A program made the translations under genes and the position numbers. Shown in pieces: positions 48,297 to 57,460 of a DNA stretch of 64,000 bases. Within the stretch, counting starts at the first letter, position 1. Each line of letters begins with the position of its first letter. The notes under the pieces are model-generated. The model was not told the origin of the DNA, did not search any database, and saw only the letters and a program-made list of their open reading frames with translations. The stretch spans positions 1 to 64,000 of the forward strand of contig NZ_AKJT01000042.1 in assembly GCF_000282195.1 (NCBI RefSeq), written 5' to 3'. This DNA is from Pseudomonas sp. GM18 (GTDB lineage Bacteria > Pseudomonadota > Gammaproteobacteria > Pseudomonadales > Pseudomonadaceae).

Positions 48297-50303
48297 ATGA
48301 GTTCTGCCTCTCTAATAAAGACCCCACCCGAGAAGGTGACGGTCAACGGTTGGGTGTTCTACACCTCTACCGCGTTGATTCTGTTGTTGACCGCCATTCT
48401 GATCATCGCCCCGCAAGAGGCCGGCAGAATGCTCGGCATTGCCCAGGCCTGGTTGTCCCGCAGCTTCGGCTGGTACTACATGGTGGTGATTGCCGCCTAC
48501 CTGGTGTTTGTGGTTGGCCTGGCGTTTTCGTCCTACGGCAAGCTCAAGCTGGGCAGCAAGGACGATACACCGGACTTCAGCTACGGCGCCTGGGCGGGGA
48601 TGCTGTTCTCGTCGGGTATCGGCATCTCGCTGTTGTACTTTGGCGCTTCCGAGCCGCTGGACCACTACTTCAATCCACCGGAAGGCGTGGCCGGCAGCAA
48701 CCTTGCCGCACGTCAGGCAGTGCAGCTGACGTTCCTGCATTGGGGCCTGCATGGCTGGGCAATCTATGCCTTGGTCGGCTTGGCCGTGGCGTACTTTGCT
48801 TATCGTCATAACCAGCCGTTGGCATTGCGTTCGGCGCTGTATCCACTGGTCGGCGAGCGTTGGGTCAAAGGCGCGGCCGGTCATGCGGTGGACGGCTTCG
48901 GCATGTTCGTGACCCTGTTGGGGCTGGTGACGAACGTGGGGATCGGTTCGTTGCAAGTGTCGTCGGGCCTGGAAAACCTGTTCGGCATGGAACACAGCAA
49001 CACCAACCTGCTGATCGTGATCATCGTGATGAGCACCGTGGCGACCATCGCAGCGGTGTCCGGCGTGGAAAACGGCATTCGTCGTTTGTCCAACCTGAAC
49101 ATCGTGCTGTTCAGCGGCCTGCTGATTTTCGTGCTGTTGTTCGGCCCGACCTTGCACCTGCTCAACGGCTTTGTGCAGAACATCGGCGACTACCTCAATG
49201 GCGTGGTGCTGAAGACCTTCGACCTCTACGTGTACGAAGGCGACAGTGAGAAGTCCGACCGCTGGTTGGGCCTGTGGACCCTGTTCTACTGGGCCTGGTG
49301 GATTTCTTGGGCACCATTTGTCGGCATGTTCATCGCGCGTATTTCCCGTGGTCGCACGGTGCGTGAACTGGTCGCCGGTGTGCTGCTGATTCCGCTGGGT
49401 TTCACCCTGGCATGGCTGTCGATCTTCGGTAACTCGGCCCTGGACCTGGTGATGAACCATGGGGCGGTGGAACTCGGGAAGACCGCGCTGGAACAGCCGT
49501 CGATGGCGATCTATCAGTTGCTTGAGCATTACCCAGCGTCGAAAGTTGTAATTGGCGTGTCGATTTTTGTTGGCTTCGTGCTGTTCCTGACCCCGGCGGA
49601 CTCCGGCGCGGTGATGATGGCCAACCTTTCGTGCAAGGGCGGCAACGTCGACGAAGACGCGCCGCACTGGCTGCGGATTTTCTGGTCGGTGGTGATCACC
49701 CTGGTGACCATCGGTCTGCTGTTCGCCGGTAACTTCGAAGCCATGCAAACCATGGTGGTGCTGGCGGGGCTGCCGTTCTCGGTGGTGCTGGTGTTCTTCA
49801 TGTTCGGCTTGCACAAGGCCATGCGCCAGGACGTGCAGATCGAACAGGAGCAAGCGGAGCTGGCAGCACGTGGTCGTCGTGGTTTCAGCGAGCGTCTGAC
49901 TCAATTGGATCTGCAACCGAATCAGTCGATCGTTCAGCGCTTCATGGACAAGCAAGTCAGTCCGGCGTTGGAAGAGGCGGTGGTTCAACTGCGTGGCAAG
50001 GGCCTGGACGTGCAAACGTTGCTGGGTAAAGCCAAGCGTTGCATGGGTCTGCGGATCGAGATGGAAGAGGGCAACCCTTTTGTCTACGAAGTGAGCCTGG
50101 ACGGTTATCTGGCGGCAGCGAGTGAAACGGTGTCGGCCGAAAGTGCTGATGAACCGCGCGCACGTTACTACCGCGCCGAGGTGTACCTGCACAATGGCAG
50201 CCAGGACTACGACCTGATGGGCTTCACCCGGGATCAGATCACCCGTGACGTGCTTGATCAGTTTGAAAGCCATCGGCAGTTGCTTGGCCGGGTTTATAGC
50301 TGA
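48297..50303 (+). CDS. betT: BCCT-family choline transporter BetT
   Basis: 668-residue inner-membrane choline:proton symporter. Twelve helices are present. The BCCT signature WTLFYWAWWISWAPFVG begins near residue 327, followed by FIARISRGRTVREL. MLFSSGIGISLLYFGASEPL and FLTPADSGAVMMANLS also match. A cytosolic C-terminal part of about 150 residues (from HKAMRQDVQIEQEQ) is long, as in BetT carriers whose tail responds to osmolarity. GGAG lies 10 nt before the ATG. It is divergent from betI. Confidence 0.94.
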   Translation: MSSASLIKTPPEKVTVNGWVFYTSTALILLLTAILIIAPQEAGRMLGIAQAWLSRSFGWYYMVVIAAYLVFVVGLAFSSYGKLKLGSKDDTPDFSYGAWAGMLFSSGIGISLLYFGASEPLDHYFNPPEGVAGSNLAARQAVQLTFLHWGLHGWAIYALVGLAVAYFAYRHNQPLALRSALYPLVGERWVKGAAGHAVDGFGMFVTLLGLVTNVGIGSLQVSSGLENLFGMEHSNTNLLIVIIVMSTVATIAAVSGVENGIRRLSNLNIVLFSGLLIFVLLFGPTLHLLNGFVQNIGDYLNGVVLKTFDLYVYEGDSEKSDRWLGLWTLFYWAWWISWAPFVGMFIARISRGRTVRELVAGVLLIPLGFTLAWLSIFGNSALDLVMNHGAVELGKTALEQPSMAIYQLLEHYPASKVVIGVSIFVGFVLFLTPADSGAVMMANLSCKGGNVDEDAPHWLRIFWSVVITLVTIGLLFAGNFEAMQTMVVLAGLPFSVVLVFFMFGLHKAMRQDVQIEQEQAELAARGRRGFSERLTQLDLQPNQSIVQRFMDKQVSPALEEAVVQLRGKGLDVQTLLGKAKRCMGLRIEMEEGNPFVYEVSLDGYLAAASETVSAESADEPRARYYRAEVYLHNGSQDYDLMGFTRDQITRDVLDQFESHRQLLGRVYS

Positions 50304-50313
50304 GTAGCGATAT

Positions 50314-50341
50314 GATCGTTCCTGCGCTCTGCGTGGGAACG
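50314..50341. repeat. REP-type palindrome (family B), slightly degenerate
   Basis: GATCGTTCCTGCGCTCTGCGTGGGAACG, one transition away from the standard form, directly after the betT stop. Confidence 0.8.
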
Positions 50342-50343
50342 CC

Positions 50344-50369
50344 AAGGGGCTCAATTGAGCCCCTTTTTT
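50344..50369 (+). terminator. Rho-independent terminator of betT
   Basis: AAGGGGCTCAATTGAGCCCC is a perfect palindrome followed by T6, 40 bases after the betT stop. Confidence 0.9.
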
Positions 50370-50379
50370 GTGCCTTGTC

Positions 50380-50410
50380 GATCGTTCCCACGCGGAGCGT
50401 GGGAACGATC
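50380..50410. repeat. REP-type palindrome (family B)
   Basis: 31-base hairpin GATCGTTCCCACGC-GGA-GCGTGGGAACGATC between the betT and choV terminators. Confidence 0.9.
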
Positions 50411-50413
50411 AAC

Positions 50414-50444
50414 AAAAACGCCGCGATCATCTCGCGGCGTTTTT
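50414..50444 (-). terminator. Rho-independent terminator of choV
   Basis: AAAAACGCCGCGA / TCGCGGCGTTTTT stem with T-run on either strand, 16 bases past the choV stop. Confidence 0.9.
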
Positions 50445-50460
50445 GTGTCTGCTGTCTTGC

Positions 50461-51639
50461 TTACCCCAGGTTCTTGCCGAGCAGCGCATGGTACAGCTCG
50501 CTGTCGCCCAGGATCCCGACCACTTTGTTGTTGTCGTGCAGCACCAGCTTGTTGCCGGTCTGGTAACGAATCTGCAGCGCGTCGCGCATGCCGATGTTGG
50601 AGTCCACCAGCGTTGGTCGACGACCCAGGGCTTCAACCGCTTGCCCCGGTATCCAGTTCTGCAGGTCCAGGCTCGAGCCATTCTGGCGCGCGCCTTTGAT
50701 GGTGTTGCCTTCGGCCAGGTCCAGCCACGAATCGCCACCCGGGTCCAGGCACACCGAACCGTTGATGCGTTTGCAGTTGTCCAGGGTGCGCATCAGGCTG
50801 CGACCGCACAGTACGTTCAGCGGGTTGGTATGAGCGACGAAGGTGCGCACGTAATCGTCCGCAGGGTTCAGGACGATTTCTTCCGGCACGCTGTACTGGA
50901 TGATCCGGCCGTCTTTCATGATCGCGATACGGCTGCCCAGCTTCAGGGCTTCGTCGAGGTCGTGGCTCACGAAGACAATGGTCTTGCTCAGCTTGTTTTG
51001 CAGTTCCAGCAGTTCGTCTTGCAGGCCTTGGCGAATCAGCGGGTCGAGGGCCGAGAACGGTTCGTCCATCAGCAGGATGTCGGCGTCCATCGCCAGCGCA
51101 CGGGCCAGGCCGACACGCTGTTGCATGCCGCCGGAGAGCTCATTGGGCTTCTTGTTGCGCCACTGGGTCAGGCCCACCAGCTCAAGCTTCTCGTCCACCA
51201 GTTTGCGGCGTTCTTTCTCGGGGCGACCCTGCATTTCCAGACCGAAGCTGATGTTCTCGCGCACCGTCAGCCAGGGCATCAGGGCGAACTTCTGGAACAC
51301 CATCGCGATGCGCTTGGTGCGCATCATTTTCAGTTCCGCCGGGGTGCAGGACGCGATGTCGATCTGCCGGCCTTCGTGTTCGACGAACAACTTGCCACGG
51401 CTAACGGTGTTGAGGCCGTTGATGCAGCGCAACAGGCTGGATTTGCCGGAGCCGGACAAACCCATCAACACGCAGATTTCACCTTTCTCGATGTCCAGGC
51501 TGGCCTTTTCGACACCGACGATTTGCCCGGTCTTTTTCAGAATCTCGTTGCGGGTCATGCCCTGGTCGAGCAGTTTGAGAGCCGCGCGTGGATCTTTGGA
51601 GAAGATCACGTCCACGTCTTCGAAGCGAATAATGCTCAT
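50461..51639 (-). CDS. choV: Choline/betaine/carnitine ABC transporter ATPase (CbcV)
   Basis: 392-residue ATPase. Walker A GLSGSGKSSLL, Q-loop VFQKFALMPWLTV, signature LSGGMQQRVGLARAL, Walker B ILLMDEPFSALD and switch His (FVSHDLDEAL) are intact. The C-terminal CBS-type region ends VVGILGDSELYHALL. In P. aeruginosa the same core (cbcWV) serves several binding proteins (CbcX, CaiX, BetX). It overlaps choW by ATGA. Confidence 0.93.
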   Translation of the reverse strand: MSIIRFEDVDVIFSKDPRAALKLLDQGMTRNEILKKTGQIVGVEKASLDIEKGEICVLMGLSGSGKSSLLRCINGLNTVSRGKLFVEHEGRQIDIASCTPAELKMMRTKRIAMVFQKFALMPWLTVRENISFGLEMQGRPEKERRKLVDEKLELVGLTQWRNKKPNELSGGMQQRVGLARALAMDADILLMDEPFSALDPLIRQGLQDELLELQNKLSKTIVFVSHDLDEALKLGSRIAIMKDGRIIQYSVPEEIVLNPADDYVRTFVAHTNPLNVLCGRSLMRTLDNCKRINGSVCLDPGGDSWLDLAEGNTIKGARQNGSSLDLQNWIPGQAVEALGRRPTLVDSNIGMRDALQIRYQTGNKLVLHDNNKVVGILGDSELYHALLGKNLG

Positions 51640-52481
51640 GCGTCACCCCCTACTTTGGCTTCGGGTTGTTTGCAGATACGGTCGAGCATGATCGCCAGCA
51701 GTACGATCGCCAGGCCTGCTTCAAAGCCCAGTGCGATATCAGCAGTGTTCAGTGCGTTGACCACGGGTTTGCCCAGGCCGTCGGCGCCCACCAGTGCCGC
51801 AATCACCACCATCGACAACGACAGCATGATGCACTGGGTGATACCGGCCGCGATGCTTGGCATGGCGTGGGGCAGTTCGATGCGCGAGAGCAACTGACGG
51901 CGGGAGCAGCCAAAGGCTTTGCCGGCGTCCATCAGTTCGTCCGGAACATCGCGGATACCCAGGTAGGTCAGGCGGATGGGCGCGGCAATCGCGAACACCA
52001 CCGTCGAGATCAGACCCGGGACCACACCCAGACCGAAGAGGGTCAGGGTAGGAATGAGGTACACGAACGTCGGTACGGTCTGCATCAGATCGAGCACCGG
52101 CCGCATCATTGTGTAGAACATCGGTTTGTGCGCGGCGACGATGCCCAACGGCACGCCGATCACCACGCAGACCAGGGTGGCGAACAACACCTGGGCGAGG
52201 GTTTCCATGGTTTCCTGCCAGTACCCCAGATTGAGGATCAGCAGAAAGGAGGCGATGACGAAAACGGTCAGGCCCCATTTGCGTTGGATGAAATGTGCCA
52301 GTAGCGCGATGAGGCCGATCAATGCCAGCGGGTTGAACCAGGTCAGCGCAAAAGTCACGCCGTGGATCATCGTTTCCAGTGACACGGCGATGGCGTCGAA
52401 GGTGCTGGCGCCGTGTTGCGTCAACCATTCAACGAAGCTCGCGATGTACTGGCCTAAAGGTATTTTCTGATCAATCAGCAT
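51636..52481 (-). CDS. choW: Choline/betaine/carnitine ABC transporter permease (CbcW)
   Basis: 281-residue permease with about six helices. The EAA-like loop AGKAFGCSRRQLLSRIELPHAMPSIAAG is preceded by DLMQTVPTFVYLIPTLTLFG, a signature of the ProW/ChoW group. The ATG at 52481 (MLIDQKIPLGQYIA) is preferred because it gives the usual N-terminus; an ATG six codons upstream lacks a ribosome site. Overlaps choV by 4 bases; choX lies 66 bp upstream. Confidence 0.93.
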   Translation of the reverse strand: MLIDQKIPLGQYIASFVEWLTQHGASTFDAIAVSLETMIHGVTFALTWFNPLALIGLIALLAHFIQRKWGLTVFVIASFLLILNLGYWQETMETLAQVLFATLVCVVIGVPLGIVAAHKPMFYTMMRPVLDLMQTVPTFVYLIPTLTLFGLGVVPGLISTVVFAIAAPIRLTYLGIRDVPDELMDAGKAFGCSRRQLLSRIELPHAMPSIAAGITQCIMLSLSMVVIAALVGADGLGKPVVNALNTADIALGFEAGLAIVLLAIMLDRICKQPEAKVGGDA

Positions 52482-52547
52482 GGTAGTGAACGTCCGCATG
52501 CAAGGAAATAAACAGCCCGGGCGGGCGAGCCCGCCCGGCGTAAGCGA

Positions 52548-53495
52548 TTACTGTGCGAGCTTGGCTTTCACGGCCTCCAGGCCAGGTTTACCGTCAATGG
52601 TGGTTACGCCAGCCAGCCAGGTATCGAGCACCTGTGGATTCTTTTTCAGCCAGGCCTTGGCGGCCGCTTCAGGCTTCATTTTGTCGTCCAGGATGTTGCC
52701 CATCAGAGAGCTTTCCATGTCGACGTTAAATTCCAGGTTTTTCAGCAGTTGGCCGACGTTGCTGCACTCTTGGGTATACCCCTTGCGAGTGTTGGTCGCA
52801 ACTGTTGCGGCACCGAAGTCCGGGCCGAAGAAATCATCGCCACCGGTCAAGTATTGAATCTTGAAGCGCTTGTTCATCGGGTGCGGTGCCCAGCCGAGGA
52901 ACACCACGGCGGTGTCGCGTTTTTGCGCACGGTCGACTTGCGACAGCATGCCCGCTTCGCTGGACTCGACGACTTTGAAACCGGCGGTTTTGAGACCGAA
53001 GGCGTCTTTGTCGATCATGCTCTGGATCAGACGGTTGCCGTCGTTGCCTGGCTCGATACCGTAGATCTTGCCGTCGAGTTCTTTCTTGAATTTGGCGATG
53101 TCGGCAAAGTCATGCAGCCCCTTGTCGTACAGCGCTTGTGGCACGGCGAGGGTGTATTTGGCGCCTTTGAGGTTGGTGCGCACGGTTTCCACGGTGCCGG
53201 CATCCCGATAGGCCTTGATGTCGTTTTCCATGGTCGGCATCCAGTTACCCAGGAAGACGTCCATGTTCTTGCCGTCGGCCAGGGACTTGTAGGTCACCGG
53301 CACGGAAATCATCGTGGTCTTGGTCTTGTAGCCGAGGGCGTTGAGCACAACGCTGGTGGTCGCGGTGGTCGCGGTAATGTCCGTCCAGCCGACATCGGAG
53401 AAGTTTACGGTGCTGCATTGGGCCGGTTCTGCGGCTTGAGCCAGGAACGGCAGACTCAGCATGGCGGCCAACAACAACGACGGGGAACCTTTCAT
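52548..53495 (-). CDS. choX: Choline ABC transporter substrate-binding protein (CbcX)
   Basis: 315-residue precursor with signal peptide MKGSPSLLLAAMLSLPFLAQA. The mature OpuAC-type domain has VNFSDVGWTDITATTATTSVVLNALGY, VFLGNWMPTMENDI, GIEPGNDGNR and VVFLGWAPHPMN, which contribute the aromatic box for quaternary ammonium. AGGAG at 8 nt supports the start. It heads choXWV and is divergent from sdaB. It is clearly paralogous to CaiX at 61564. Confidence 0.94.
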   Translation of the reverse strand: MKGSPSLLLAAMLSLPFLAQAAEPAQCSTVNFSDVGWTDITATTATTSVVLNALGYKTKTTMISVPVTYKSLADGKNMDVFLGNWMPTMENDIKAYRDAGTVETVRTNLKGAKYTLAVPQALYDKGLHDFADIAKFKKELDGKIYGIEPGNDGNRLIQSMIDKDAFGLKTAGFKVVESSEAGMLSQVDRAQKRDTAVVFLGWAPHPMNKRFKIQYLTGGDDFFGPDFGAATVATNTRKGYTQECSNVGQLLKNLEFNVDMESSLMGNILDDKMKPEAAAKAWLKKNPQVLDTWLAGVTTIDGKPGLEAVKAKLAQ

Positions 53496-53932
53496 AGGGG
53501 CGACTCCTAAGTGTTTTTTTTTGGCAGTGTTCCGACTGGACCACCGCACTTATCTGTTGCGGTTGGATGGCGTTTTGGAGACAGCTCCACCACAGCGCCT
53601 TGCAATCGAGTCGATACGATCATGTACCAGTGAAAATCTGACGCCTACAGGGTGCGTCGTAACCAGTACAGGGAGGGTCGCATCCAGTGTCGGTGACGTC
53701 GTTTACAGCTTTTTTCAGCCCGATTTGTCCCTCTGGGCCGCAAAAAAACGGCGAAAACATTGCGTAAGAGACCCGCGACGCTAGTGGGCATGAGTGCGTC
53801 GGTGTGAGACGTTGAACGACATGGTAAAAGCCTGATGATGCGGCCATCTCGACGGATTGCAGCTTGAGCGTAGCAGCTCCGTCACTGGGCGCTTTTGCGC
53901 CTGGAGCAGGCACATCCAGGAGTTCAGCAGTA
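53496..53932. other. Divergent promoter region between choX and sdaB
   Basis: 437 bp without a credible gene. GbdR is known to activate both flanking units in P. aeruginosa, so its sites are expected here. I see related GTGTCGGTG / GCGTCGGTG words near 53685 and 53797 but cannot align a firm site. Confidence 0.45.
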
Positions 53933-55309
53933 ATGGCTATCAGCGTTTTCGACCTGTTCAAAATCGGCATCGGCCCTTCCAGTTCGCACACCGTGGGGCC
54001 TATGCGCGCCGCGGCGCTGTTCGTGCAAGATTTGCGCGAGCGGGGACTTCTGGAGCAGGTGTGTCGCGTCGAAGTTCAGCTTTATGGATCGCTCTCGGCC
54101 ACCGGCATCGGCCACGGCAGCGACAACGCGGTGATCATGGGGCTGATGGGCGAGTGGCCCGACGCAATCGATCCGTCGCAAATCGGCATCCGTATAGAAG
54201 CCATGCGTGAAACCCAAACGCTATTGCTCGACGGCCGCTTGTCGGTCCCGTTCATCTGGGCCCGGGACATGCGTCTGATCGACGAGAACCTGCCGTTCCA
54301 TCCGAACGCCATGACCCTGGTTGCCGAAGGCGATCACGGCGAGCTGCATCGCGACACCTACTATTCCATCGGTGGCGGTTTTGTTGTCGACGAGGCGCAA
54401 GCTTCCAGCGGCGTTGTGGATCTGGACACCACCGTGCTGCCTTATGACTTCTCCAGTGCCGTCGAATTGCTCAGCCTGTGCAAGAAGCACAATCTGCGCG
54501 TAGCCGAATTGATGATGGCCAACGAGAAGGTCTGGCGCAGCGAAGAAGAGATCCGCAGCGGCCTGATGAAACTCTGGCGCGCCATGCAGGATTGTGTGGA
54601 GCAGGGCCTCAAGCATGAAGGCATCCTGCCCGGCGGCCTCAATGTGCGCCGTCGCGCAGCCAAGTTGCACCGTAGCCTGCAAGAGCTGAACAAGCCCAAC
54701 GTGATCGGCTCGACGTTGAGCGCGATGGAGTGGGTCAACCTGTTTGCGTTGGCGGTCAATGAAGAAAACGCAGCCGGCGGGCGCATGGTCACGGCACCGA
54801 CCAACGGTGCAGCGGGGATCATTCCGGCGGTGTTGCACTACTTTATGAAATTCAGCGAGGCAGTGACCGACGCCAACGTGGTCGATTACTTCCTCAGTGC
54901 CGCGGCGGTGGGGATTCTGTGCAAGAAGAACGCCTCGATCTCCGGTGCCGAAGTCGGTTGCCAGGGCGAAGTCGGTTCGGCTTGCGCCATGGCGGCGGCC
55001 GGGTTGGCGGAGGTTCTCGGTGCCACGCCGGAGCAGCTGTGCAACGCGGCGGAAATCGGCCTGGAACATAACCTTGGCCTGACCTGCGACCCGGTGGGTG
55101 GGCTGGTGCAGGTGCCGTGCATCGAGCGCAATGCGATTGCTGCGGTGAAAGCGATCAACGCCGCGCAGATGGCGCTGCGGGGTGACGGCCAGCACTTTAT
55201 CTCGCTGGACCGGGTGATCCGCACCATGCGTGATACCGGTGCCGACATGCACGACAAATATAAAGAGACATCGCGTGGTGGGTTGGCGGTCAGCGCGGTT
55301 GAGTGCTGA
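53933..55309 (+). CDS. sdaB: L-serine ammonia-lyase (Fe-S serine dehydratase)
   Basis: 458-residue single-chain [4Fe-4S] serine deaminase. It begins [28 protein letters not shown]. The catalytic alpha half has [36 protein letters not shown] and [19 protein letters not shown], with the cluster cysteines. It turns serine into pyruvate and ammonia. Its place beside choXWV and gbdR fits disposal of serine made from glycine during betaine breakdown. AGGAG lies about 10 nt before the ATG at 53933; the open frame extends 23 codons upstream without homology. Confidence 0.94.
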   Translation: MAISVFDLFKIGIGPSSSHTVGPMRAAALFVQDLRERGLLEQVCRVEVQLYGSLSATGIGHGSDNAVIMGLMGEWPDAIDPSQIGIRIEAMRETQTLLLDGRLSVPFIWARDMRLIDENLPFHPNAMTLVAEGDHGELHRDTYYSIGGGFVVDEAQASSGVVDLDTTVLPYDFSSAVELLSLCKKHNLRVAELMMANEKVWRSEEEIRSGLMKLWRAMQDCVEQGLKHEGILPGGLNVRRRAAKLHRSLQELNKPNVIGSTLSAMEWVNLFALAVNEENAAGGRMVTAPTNGAAGIIPAVLHYFMKFSEAVTDANVVDYFLSAAAVGILCKKNASISGAEVGCQGEVGSACAMAAAGLAEVLGATPEQLCNAAEIGLEHNLGLTCDPVGGLVQVPCIERNAIAAVKAINAAQMALRGDGQHFISLDRVIRTMRDTGADMHDKYKETSRGGLAVSAVEC

Positions 55310-55323
55310 GACCGAGTTGACTA

Positions 55324-55431
55324 GTGGCGAGGGGGCTTGCCCCCGTTCGGCTGCGCAGCAGTCGTAGAGATTTCAGGGCCGCTGCGCGACCCAACGGGGC
55401 GGTGCGGCGGTCCGACAAGCCCCCTCGCCAC
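55324..55431. repeat. REP-type inverted repeat (GTGGCGAGGGGGCTTG family)
   Basis: Outer arms GTGGCGAGGGGGCTTG and CAAGCCCCCTCGCCAC, with an irregular GC-rich middle (GTTCGGCTGCGCAGCAG). It lies 15 bases after the sdaB stop and probably ends or stabilises that mRNA. The only copy of this family here. Confidence 0.87.
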
Positions 55432-55869
55432 AAAGACCTCATGTGCCAGTCAAAACTGCGCACCAAGTGAACACTCGCATCAAAACGCGCCACCTTTTGG
55501 CGCGTCGCAAACAGGTAAGCCTGCCTCCCCGGTCAGGGGGCCAGTTCAAGCCCTGACCGTCCGTCGCCCGTGCCTGCGGTGACACTCTTTGCCGGCCCGT
55601 CGCAGACCTGTTCCCACAAGTGCTACCGATTTGCTCACACGCAACGGGGGCACGGGTTTGGGGCCTCTGATGGCACTTGTAACCTCTTATCTCTGCGCGC
55701 CATATCTAGACGCATCGCGACGTCGTTTTCAGGAGTTATTGAACGCGTATTCAATTTAGGCATGGCAATTGCTCTGTCATTACAAAGCCCGTCTCCCACG
55801 CGAGAACGATGGCAATAAAAAGAGCCTCCGCCTGAGGCCATCACCCGCTTTGTGTGAGGAGATACCGCG
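55432..55869 (+). other. Long region upstream of gbdR with hairpins
   Basis: 438 bp with no convincing gene. Hairpins CGCGCCA/TGGCGCG (55486-55504) and GGTCAGGG/CCCTGACC (55531-55558) stand out, as does a spaced palindrome ATTGAA-N6-TTCAAT at 55738-55755. The last resembles the BetI core but with 4 bp more spacing. The gbdR ribosome site AGGAG is at 55856. Confidence 0.45.
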
Positions 55870-56973
55870 ATGACGACGTTCAACTCCGGGGCCCAACCCC
55901 AGAACCGTGCGCCTCAATCCATCGGCTTTTTGCTGCTGGACAATTTCACGCTGATTTCTCTGGCCTCCGCAGTAGAACCCCTGCGCATGGCCAACCAATT
56001 GTCCGGCCGCGAGCTGTACCGCTGGACCACGCTCACCGTCGATGGCGGTCAGGTCTGGGCCAGTGATGGTCTGCAGATCACCCCCGACGCCTCCATGCAC
56101 AAAGCACCGCCCCTGGACACCGTCATCGTCTGCGGCGGCATCGGCATTCAGCGCACCGTAACCCGTGAGCATGTGTCGTGGCTGCAAAGCCAGGCGCGTC
56201 AGTCCCGTCGTCTCGGCGCGGTCTGCACAGGCAGCTGGGCCCTGGCGTGCGCCGGCCTGCTGGACGGTTTCGATTGCAGCGTGCACTGGGAATGTCTGGC
56301 GTCGATGCAGGAAGCCTTCCCGCGGGTGGCCATGAGCACCCGGCTGTTCACCCTCGACCGTAACCGCTTCACCAGCTCTGGCGGCACCGCGCCGTTGGAC
56401 ATGATGCTGCACCTGATCAGCCGCGATCATGGCCGTGAACTGTCGGCCGCGATTTCGGAGATGTTCGTCTACGAGCGTATCCGCAACGAGCAGGATCACC
56501 AGCGCGTGCCGCTCAAGCACATGCTAGGCACCAACCAGCCGAAGTTGCAGGAAATCGTTGCGCTGATGGAAGCCAATCTCGAAGAGCCGATCGACCTCGA
56601 CGAACTGGCGGTGTACGTCGCTGTTTCGCGTCGTCAGCTGGAGCGGCTGTTCCAGAAATACCTGCACTGCTCGCCGTCGCGTTACTACCTGAAACTGCGC
56701 CTGATCCGTGCTCGGCAATTGCTCAAGCAAACGCCGATGTCGATCATCGAAGTGGCGTCGGTATGTGGGTTCGTGTCCACGCCGCACTTCTCCAAGTGCT
56801 ACCGCGAATACTTCGGCATTCCGCCGCGTGACGAGCGCGTAGGTTCCAACACCACGCAACAAGTGGCGATGATGCCGCTGCCACAAGCACTGGTGCTGTC
56901 GCCGTTGTCCGGGCCGCTGTCGGCGTTGAGCCAGGCGCGCAATGAGTCGACGTTTGCCAGCGTAAGGCTCTAA
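55870..56973 (+). CDS. gbdR: GbdR, glycine-betaine-responsive AraC-family activator
   Basis: 367 residues. The N-terminal DJ-1/PfpI-like (GATase1-like) domain (GFLLLDNFTLISLASAVEPLRMAN... CGGIGIQ... GAVCTGSWALACAGLL) is the effector-binding part. The C-terminal AraC DNA-binding domain has two helix-turn-helices (LDELAVYVAVSRRQLERLF and IIEVASVCGFVSTPHFSKCYREYFG). In P. aeruginosa GbdR responds to glycine betaine and dimethylglycine and activates choXWV, sdaB and betaine catabolic genes. The location next to sdaB and choXWV supports the name. Confidence 0.94.
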   Translation: MTTFNSGAQPQNRAPQSIGFLLLDNFTLISLASAVEPLRMANQLSGRELYRWTTLTVDGGQVWASDGLQITPDASMHKAPPLDTVIVCGGIGIQRTVTREHVSWLQSQARQSRRLGAVCTGSWALACAGLLDGFDCSVHWECLASMQEAFPRVAMSTRLFTLDRNRFTSSGGTAPLDMMLHLISRDHGRELSAAISEMFVYERIRNEQDHQRVPLKHMLGTNQPKLQEIVALMEANLEEPIDLDELAVYVAVSRRQLERLFQKYLHCSPSRYYLKLRLIRARQLLKQTPMSIIEVASVCGFVSTPHFSKCYREYFGIPPRDERVGSNTTQQVAMMPLPQALVLSPLSGPLSALSQARNESTFASVRL

Positions 56974-56988
56974 AGCCGAGGCGCCTTC

Positions 56989-57092
56989 AGAAAAGATCGC
57001 AGCCTGCGACAGCTCCCACAGAGGTTGCGTATGTTCGTGAAATAACGGATATACGCAACTTCTGTAGGAGCTGCCGCAGGCTGCGATCTTTT
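56989..57092. repeat. REP-type inverted repeat (family A) with nested GTTGCGTAT hairpin
   Basis: Arms AAAAGATCGCAGCCTGCG and GCAGGCTGCGATCTTTT close an element whose loop carries a second inverted repeat, GTTGCGTAT/ATACGCAAC. It lies between gbdR and the small minus-strand gene. Confidence 0.87.
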
Positions 57093-57101
57093 GATCCTCT
57101 A

Positions 57102-57365
57102 TCAGGCGCTACGGCTTTGCTGGTACTCCGCCAGCGCCGGCAACAACTGCTTGTCGATCGCCTGGCGCACCGCCGGCAGGATGGTCGCGCTGCTGGTGTA
57201 CATCTGCTTGACCATGGTCCGCAGCGTCATCGCCCGTTCATCGTTCAAGCCTCGCACTGCACACTCGCAAGCCTGCTCGGCTGTAGAGCCGCTCGGTACT
57301 TGAAAACCCAACGATTTCAGTTGGCCCAACAGGTCTTCCTGGTCAATCAAATCGGCGTGCATCAT
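57102..57365 (-). CDS. Small protein of unknown function
   Basis: 87-residue cytosolic protein, MMHADLIDQEDLLGQLKSLG at the N-terminus, then VPSGSTAEQACECAVRGLND and TLRTMVKQMYTSSATILPAV. It is mostly helical, with two cysteines in ACEC and no signal peptide. I do not recognise a family. AAGGA lies 7 nt before the ATG, and codon use is like that of neighbours, so it is probably real. It sits at the gbdR side of the carnitine block on the minus strand, downstream of the gamma-butyrobetaine hydroxylase gene, separated by 371 bp. Confidence 0.65.
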   Translation of the reverse strand: MMHADLIDQEDLLGQLKSLGFQVPSGSTAEQACECAVRGLNDERAMTLRTMVKQMYTSSATILPAVRQAIDKQLLPALAEYQQSRSA

Positions 57366-57460
57366 GACGCAATCCTTCTTCAGGGAACGGTGTCGTGGCT
57401 CGATTCTGGTAGGGGCTGTGGGCATCGGCAAGGACGATTTGTCGCAATGGCCGCAATACC

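Noticed and set aside
48312..50354. 680-codon minus-strand open frame opposite betT
   Set aside because: His/Gln-rich antisense translation of BetT membrane segments; its start includes translated REP sequence.
55738..55755. ATTGAA-N6-TTCAAT as a second BetI operator
   Set aside because: The half-sites match, but the spacing is 4 bp longer than in the perfect operator at 48044, which would put the half-sites on different helix faces; kept only as a weak observation.
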